64,000 nt of DNA from NCBI GenBank assembly GCA_938036915.1, contig CALHVV010000066.1:1-64000 (forward strand), given 5' to 3'. The position numbers and the translations under genes were made by a program. This document shows positions 60,380 to 64,000 of the stretch, piece after piece (position 1 is the first letter of the stretch; each line of letters begins with the position of its first letter). The stretch is from an uncultured Candidatus Saccharibacteria bacterium. GTDB taxonomy: Bacteria; Patescibacteriota; Saccharimonadia; Saccharimonadales; Saccharimonadaceae. The notes beneath the pieces were generated by a model. It searched no databases, had not been told where the DNA came from, and saw nothing but the letters and a program-made list of their open reading frames with translations.

Positions 60380-60808
60380 CTAGGTAGTCGAAGCACCGGT
60401 GTTGCTACTGTTGGTCGTGGTGTTGATGTTGCCACCGGGGATGATGGTGTTGATGACAAAGTTCACCGCCGCATAGGCTAGCAGCGCCACTACGACACCG
60501 ACCAGAGCGTACATGATAGTATTCTTGGCGCCTTGCACCTGTGATGAATTACCACCAGAGACAACATAACGAATACCACCGAAGATGATCATAATGACCG
60601 CGATAGCACCAACGAGAAACAGCATGATGTTGCTTACCCGTGTGAAGATACCGGCGTCACCAAAGAGGTCGGCTGGCTGGTCTTTACCCCGTGAGCGGCT
60701 GGCACCATCTGACACGCCGCCGATTGCAGCGCTGGGCGGCGCAGCAGCAATTATCCCACCCCCGATGAGGGCAAGAGCACTGATAGATAGTAGACATTTT
60801 TTTAGCAT
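60380..60808 (-). CDS. VirB2/TrbC-like pilin
   Basis: The product has 142 residues. A signal peptide (about 1-28, ending SAA) is followed by a short polar stretch and two hydrophobic helices (about 55-80 and 92-117) separated by a basic loop, SGGNSSQVQGAKN, the hairpin layout of VirB2/TrbC pilins. The end is Asn/Thr-rich. AAGGAG lies 11 bases before the ATG. It is 17 kb from the secretion locus but is the natural pilus or channel subunit for it. It is a single-gene unit with its own good promoter and terminator, allowing high expression. Confidence 0.85.
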   Translation of the reverse strand: MLKKCLLSISALALIGGGIIAAAPPSAAIGGVSDGASRSRGKDQPADLFGDAGIFTRVSNIMLFLVGAIAVIMIIFGGIRYVVSGGNSSQVQGAKNTIMYALVGVVVALLAYAAVNFVINTIIPGGNINTTTNSSNTGASTT

Positions 60809-60835
60809 AATAAACTTAGCTCCTTTTATCTTGTA

Positions 60836-60864
60836 ATTATACGATATGGCGTTTTTTTTGTCGA
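60836..60864 (-). promoter_or_regulatory. promoter of the pilin gene
   Basis: Minus strand TCGACA (60864-60859), 17-base spacer and TATAAT (60841-60836). The -35 matches the consensus at five of six bases. Confidence 0.75.
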
Positions 60865-61137
60865 GAGGAAAGCGGTGAAATTTCTCAGCTTGTGATACTG
60901 TGGTGACTCGCTTCCTTCATCTCTTTTGCTAGTAGCGTCTTGAAAACTTGCTAGTATGACGGTATTTTGAGCCCACGTGGCAAATTGGCGTTCTAGAGAG
61001 ACACTCGATTGCATTCTTATTTATATTGCTTGATAAAGGGAAGAGGAGTGCAAGATAATATATGGCTCACGACACTGCGGCGAAGTAGGGATAAAATTGC
61101 ACCTCACAAATGTCTAGCGCAATTGCCTGACCTATGC
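60865..61137. other. spacer between the pilin promoter and tRNA-Ser(GCU)
   Basis: With the flanking promoters this is 369 bases without a gene. TGC-TACAAT (61138-61143) at its end is the likely tRNA promoter. Confidence 0.5.
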
Positions 61138-61177
61138 TACAATAGCCAGTGCACGTTGGTGCACAATCCGACACGCT

Positions 61178-61270
61178 GGAGGAGTACCCAAGTGGCTGAA
61201 GGGGACGGTTTGCTAAATCGTTAGTGTGGGGAGACCTGCAGCGGGAGTTCGAATCTCCCCTCCTCCGCCA
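61178..61270 (+). tRNA. tRNA-Ser (anticodon GCU)
   Basis: A 93-base type II tRNA. Acceptor GGAGGAG/CTCCTCC, anticodon stem ACGGT/ATCGT with loop TTGCTAA (anticodon GCT), long variable arm, T arm GGGAG-TTCGAAT-CTCCC, discriminator G and encoded CCA. Confidence 0.95.
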
Positions 61271-61647
61271 GGATTGTTTGGGCTATGGCTATTGGCTCGG
61301 TGTTTTTGATAAAACAGCCGCACAGTAATATCCACAGCTCAAGAATGACAAGCCAAAATAGACGAATGCTGAGGTTGCTTAGCAATCTATAGTTTTAGCA
61401 TAAAAGCAACACAAAGGCTAGATGAATGAATCATTGTAGATATTACAATGATATTTTTATTTGTGTGGATCTTGGTGAAATAAGTGACATATTCAATACA
61501 TGCGAAGTATCAAATATGTCAAGAGCTCTATCTGAGGTATGATCTATAAATGTACGATATACATGCAAGACTGGCGAGAGGGGCGAAGTATGGGTATTGG
61601 GTGCGGCATAGAGCGTATGGCTGCGTAGTTATATGGGTTATGGTTAA
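61271..61647. other. AT-rich spacer upstream of the beta-helix gene
   Basis: About 380 bases without a supportable gene or RNA. No terminator with a clear T tract was seen after the tRNA. Confidence 0.5.
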
Positions 61648-61675
61648 TTGACCAGCGCGGCCATTATGATAGAAT
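61648..61675 (+). promoter_or_regulatory. promoter of the beta-helix protein gene
   Basis: TTGACC (61648-61653), 16-base spacer and TAGAAT (61670-61675), followed by a leader of about 45 bases with GGAGG. Confidence 0.65.
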
Positions 61676-61725
61676 AGTCTTTGTAACGTAAATCTAACGC
61701 CAACCGACAAGGGGAGGAAAGAGCA

Positions 61726-64000
61726 GTGAAGATTAGACGTCAAAAACGTGGGATCGTCATGCGCATCGCATCGGTTGTGGCTGTGAGTGGGCTCGCTATA
61801 GGCGGGCTTTTTTATGGTCTCAACTCGGTGAACGCAACCGGTCTGAATAAAAACTATAGTTATATTAAGGCAAACTACGCTGTGCCGAACGCCAACGTAG
61901 CCTGGGTGTCGCCCAACGGGGATGACACCAAGGGTAACGGAAGCGAGTCGGCACCGTACAAGAGCTTTGGCCGCGCCGTCACGAAGATCGGCGACGGCGG
62001 AACAGTGGTGGCAAAGAGTGGTATCTACCGCGAGCCACACTTTTTTGTGACGAAGAAGAATGTCACCATGCAGGCAGCACCGAACGCTGAGGTATGGCTG
62101 AAGGGTAGCGACGTTGTGACCAACTGGTCGCGCGAAGGTAATATGTGGAAGGCCACTGGCAACTTCCAGAACTTCTGCCACGTCTGTACGACCAACATCA
62201 AGCCAGAAGTCGAAGGTATGGCTGCCTACCCAGAGCAGGTCTTTATTAACGACAAGCCACTAACGCAGGTCGGGAGCAAGGCTGAGGTCGGCCCAGGCAA
62301 GTTCTATGTGGAAGATGCCACTCAGACGACGCGTAGTGGTGGGCACTTCAACCCAGGCCGGCAAGACACCGTCAGTTACTACCTAGGTTCTGACCCAACG
62401 GCTGGCACAACGGAGATCTCGCAGCGCACCCGCGCCTTTACCACAACAGGCGAGAACTTTAAGCTACAGGGTATTAACATTTCGCAGTATGCACCAAACC
62501 AAACCTGGGGCTTTAAAGACCCACAGCTAGACGACAAGGCTGGGCCGATCGCCATCTCCATCAACGGGAAGAACTCGCTGGTACAAGATGTGATCGTGGC
62601 GCAGAACTCGAACTCCGGGCTATTCCTCGACAAAGCATCAGGCAGTGTGGTGAAGAACAGCCAATTCCTCGACAACGGGGGTAACGGTGCTGGTGCAAAC
62701 CGCATTGAGAATGCCGTGTTTGAGAACAACACCTTTAGTAACAACAACGCCGCTGGCTTCGAAACGAACGGTAGCTACTGTACATCGTGGTGTGGCATGG
62801 CCGATGTGAAGGTGACTCACGCCGAGAACTTCACATTCCGCAACAATGTGGTAGACTACTCGAAGTCTGGCTCGACCAACTCCGACATCGCTGTGGCCAA
62901 GCGTCACCAGCTGCCAGGCTTCTGGTGTGACGAAGGGTGTATCAACACCAACATCGTCAACAACTACTTTACCAACGTCCAGATGGCGATCTTCTACGAG
63001 GTATCACACACCGGTATCATCGCCTCGAACATTATCGAGGGTTCGGGTTCTGGTATCTTAGTGTCGGGTAGTAGCAAGACGAAGATCTACAACAACTCTA
63101 TCTCACGCACCGCCTACCCAATCCGCATCCGTGAGGATACCCGCAGTAAGGGTTGTAATGCCTACCAAGGTAGCACCTGTACTGCACCGGAGAGCTGGTC
63201 GCAAGCTAAGGGACTCAGCTGGGACACAACGGGCACAGAGATGTACAACAACATCATCTCATCGCGCGCTGCAACCGCCAAGGATGGCGACAGCCCATAC
63301 TGGGCATACGGTGTTCGTACCAAGGGTGGTGCCAACATTGGCGGACCAAAGGTTGGTACAAACGAGATGTTTGCTGGCCTAGACTACAACGTCTACTACC
63401 GCAACGATACTAATGTCGATAAGACCGTCTTTACCTGGGACTTGGCTCAGACGGACGCACCGATCGATGTCCTCTTTAGTAAGACATCAGACATCGCTAA
63501 GGATGGCCGGGTCAGTAAGGCGATTGATGGCCTAGAGCGCAACTCGCTCGACCAAACTGGCTCACGCAGCGCCAACCCATTCTTCACCAGCGAAGCTGCG
63601 AACAACAACGACTACAACAAGAGTAACTACACCATCAAGGCTGGTAGCCCAGCTGCCAACAGCGGTAAGGAGCTGCCTGCCGACGTGGCGAAGGCAATCG
63701 ACCCAAGTGGCGCAACTGTGAAGGCCGGTACCAAGGTGAATTGTGGTGCACTGGTCAATGCCAACATGACTGGTGGCGAGCCAAACGTCAGCAGCAAGAG
63801 TAGTAGTACTCCACAACAAAATAACGCCAACGGCGCAACCACCAACGGACAAGCAAACCCAAAAGCACCGGGCATGGGCAGCGCCAGTAAAGCTGACACT
63901 GCTCATGCAGCCCAAACCGCTGAGGCCGACACCAAGAGCGACAACAGCACTGTAGCGGTCCCAGACGCCCGCCTCAAGGCGGCAATCAACAAGCGCCTGT
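61726..64000 (+). CDS. secreted right-handed beta-helix protein (3' end outside window)
   Basis: At least 758 codons are open to the window edge. The start is GTG 61726 with GGAGG eight bases upstream. A basic N-terminus and hydrophobic helix (about 12-30) form a signal peptide or anchor. Residues 55-95, AWVSPNGDD then SAPYKSFGRAV and VVAKSGIYRE, match the opening of DUF1565/pectate-lyase-like beta-helix proteins, and Asn-rich coils with NNSI and NNTF turns continue to about 600. A Ser/Gln/Ala-rich linker follows (about 685-740). The last visible residues, VPDARLKAAINKRL, resemble the N-terminal cap of internalin-type leucine-rich repeats. It may bind or cleave a surface polysaccharide. Confidence 0.82.
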   Translation, partial: MKIRRQKRGIVMRIASVVAVSGLAIGGLFYGLNSVNATGLNKNYSYIKANYAVPNANVAWVSPNGDDTKGNGSESAPYKSFGRAVTKIGDGGTVVAKSGIYREPHFFVTKKNVTMQAAPNAEVWLKGSDVVTNWSREGNMWKATGNFQNFCHVCTTNIKPEVEGMAAYPEQVFINDKPLTQVGSKAEVGPGKFYVEDATQTTRSGGHFNPGRQDTVSYYLGSDPTAGTTEISQRTRAFTTTGENFKLQGINISQYAPNQTWGFKDPQLDDKAGPIAISINGKNSLVQDVIVAQNSNSGLFLDKASGSVVKNSQFLDNGGNGAGANRIENAVFENNTFSNNNAAGFETNGSYCTSWCGMADVKVTHAENFTFRNNVVDYSKSGSTNSDIAVAKRHQLPGFWCDEGCINTNIVNNYFTNVQMAIFYEVSHTGIIASNIIEGSGSGILVSGSSKTKIYNNSISRTAYPIRIREDTRSKGCNAYQGSTCTAPESWSQAKGLSWDTTGTEMYNNIISSRAATAKDGDSPYWAYGVRTKGGANIGGPKVGTNEMFAGLDYNVYYRNDTNVDKTVFTWDLAQTDAPIDVLFSKTSDIAKDGRVSKAIDGLERNSLDQTGSRSANPFFTSEAANNNDYNKSNYTIKAGSPAANSGKELPADVAKAIDPSGATVKAGTKVNCGALVNANMTGGEPNVSSKSSSTPQQNNANGATTNGQANPKAPGMGSASKADTAHAAQTAEADTKSDNSTVAVPDARLKAAINKRL

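Noticed and set aside
43591..61270. Functional link between the three tRNA-Ser genes and the Fem transferases
   Set aside because: Fem enzymes can use seryl-tRNA, but these are ordinary decoding isoacceptors with intact structures, and they lie up to 17 kb apart.
61528..62181. Minus-strand frame at the start of the beta-helix gene (217 codons)
   Set aside because: The plus strand has a promoter, Shine-Dalgarno, signal peptide and family motifs; the minus frame has none.
1..64000. Recoded UGA, as in some other Patescibacteria
   Set aside because: Many well-delimited genes end at TGA at the expected family length (for example the T4SS genes), so the standard code applies.
1..64000. CRISPR array, prophage or insertion sequence
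   Set aside because: No regularly spaced repeats, transposase, integrase or phage structural gene was found on either strand.

Overview
The window looks like chromosomal DNA from a Patescibacterium (CPR), most probably a Saccharibacterium (TM7). The evidence is combined: the origin block rpmH-rnpA-yidC-khpB beside dnaA-dnaN-recF, a PrgI/VirB4-type secretion locus with built-in cell-wall hydrolases, two FemA/FemX-type branching enzymes, MurE, many glycosyltransferases, a ChW-repeat surface protein, and few biosynthetic genes. TGA is used as a normal stop. No rRNA, phage, insertion sequence or CRISPR array was seen. The only RNA genes found are three serine tRNAs (GGA, CGA, GCU).

Layout. 1-22.4 kb is a surface-glycan region. 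It holds glycosyltransferases of the GT2, GT4 and GT8 types, RmlD (dTDP-rhamnose), a Wzx-like flippase, a DUF2142 membrane protein, a Wzm/Wzt ABC exporter, a GtrB/GtrA-like pair and a mannose-6-phosphate isomerase-type cupin. Embedded in it are a secreted protein with nine ChW repeats, a small putatively phase-variable locus (9.97-10.37 kb), and sucCD. 22.6-29.0 kb is the replication origin: khpB, yidC, rnpA and rpmH on the minus strand, then dnaA, dnaN and recF on the plus strand, with DnaA boxes on both sides of dnaA.

29.1-43.2 kb is a minus-strand type IV secretion-like locus. Its order of transcription is a Tat-like-motif surface protein, a VirB6-like membrane protein, PrgI with a long proline-rich tail, a VirB4 N-terminal-like protein, the VirB4 ATPase, a giant membrane protein ending in an M15 peptidase domain, a glucosaminidase/CHAP-like hydrolase, and a small membrane-anchored protein. 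A VirB2/TrbC-like pilin sits alone at 60.4 kb. No relaxase, VirD4 or VirB11 is in the window, so a protein-secretion or host-contact machine fits better than self-transfer (inference). 43.8-64 kb carries a MacB-like ABC pair, a PGI/PMI-type SIS protein, a putative PD-(D/E)XK nuclease, murE, tsaD, two fem genes, valS, rlmH, a HIT protein and the start of a secreted beta-helix protein that runs off the window.

Expression signals are distinctive. Many genes have an extended -10 (TGN-TATAAT or TATACT) only 6-7 bases before the start codon, so their mRNAs are probably leaderless; others, mostly surface and secretion genes, have a good Shine-Dalgarno. One pair of divergent genes shares a palindromic -10. 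A 10-base word, AACAGAGGTA, recurs far more often than chance, in coding and non-coding DNA. All functional calls rest on reading motifs; no database search was possible.
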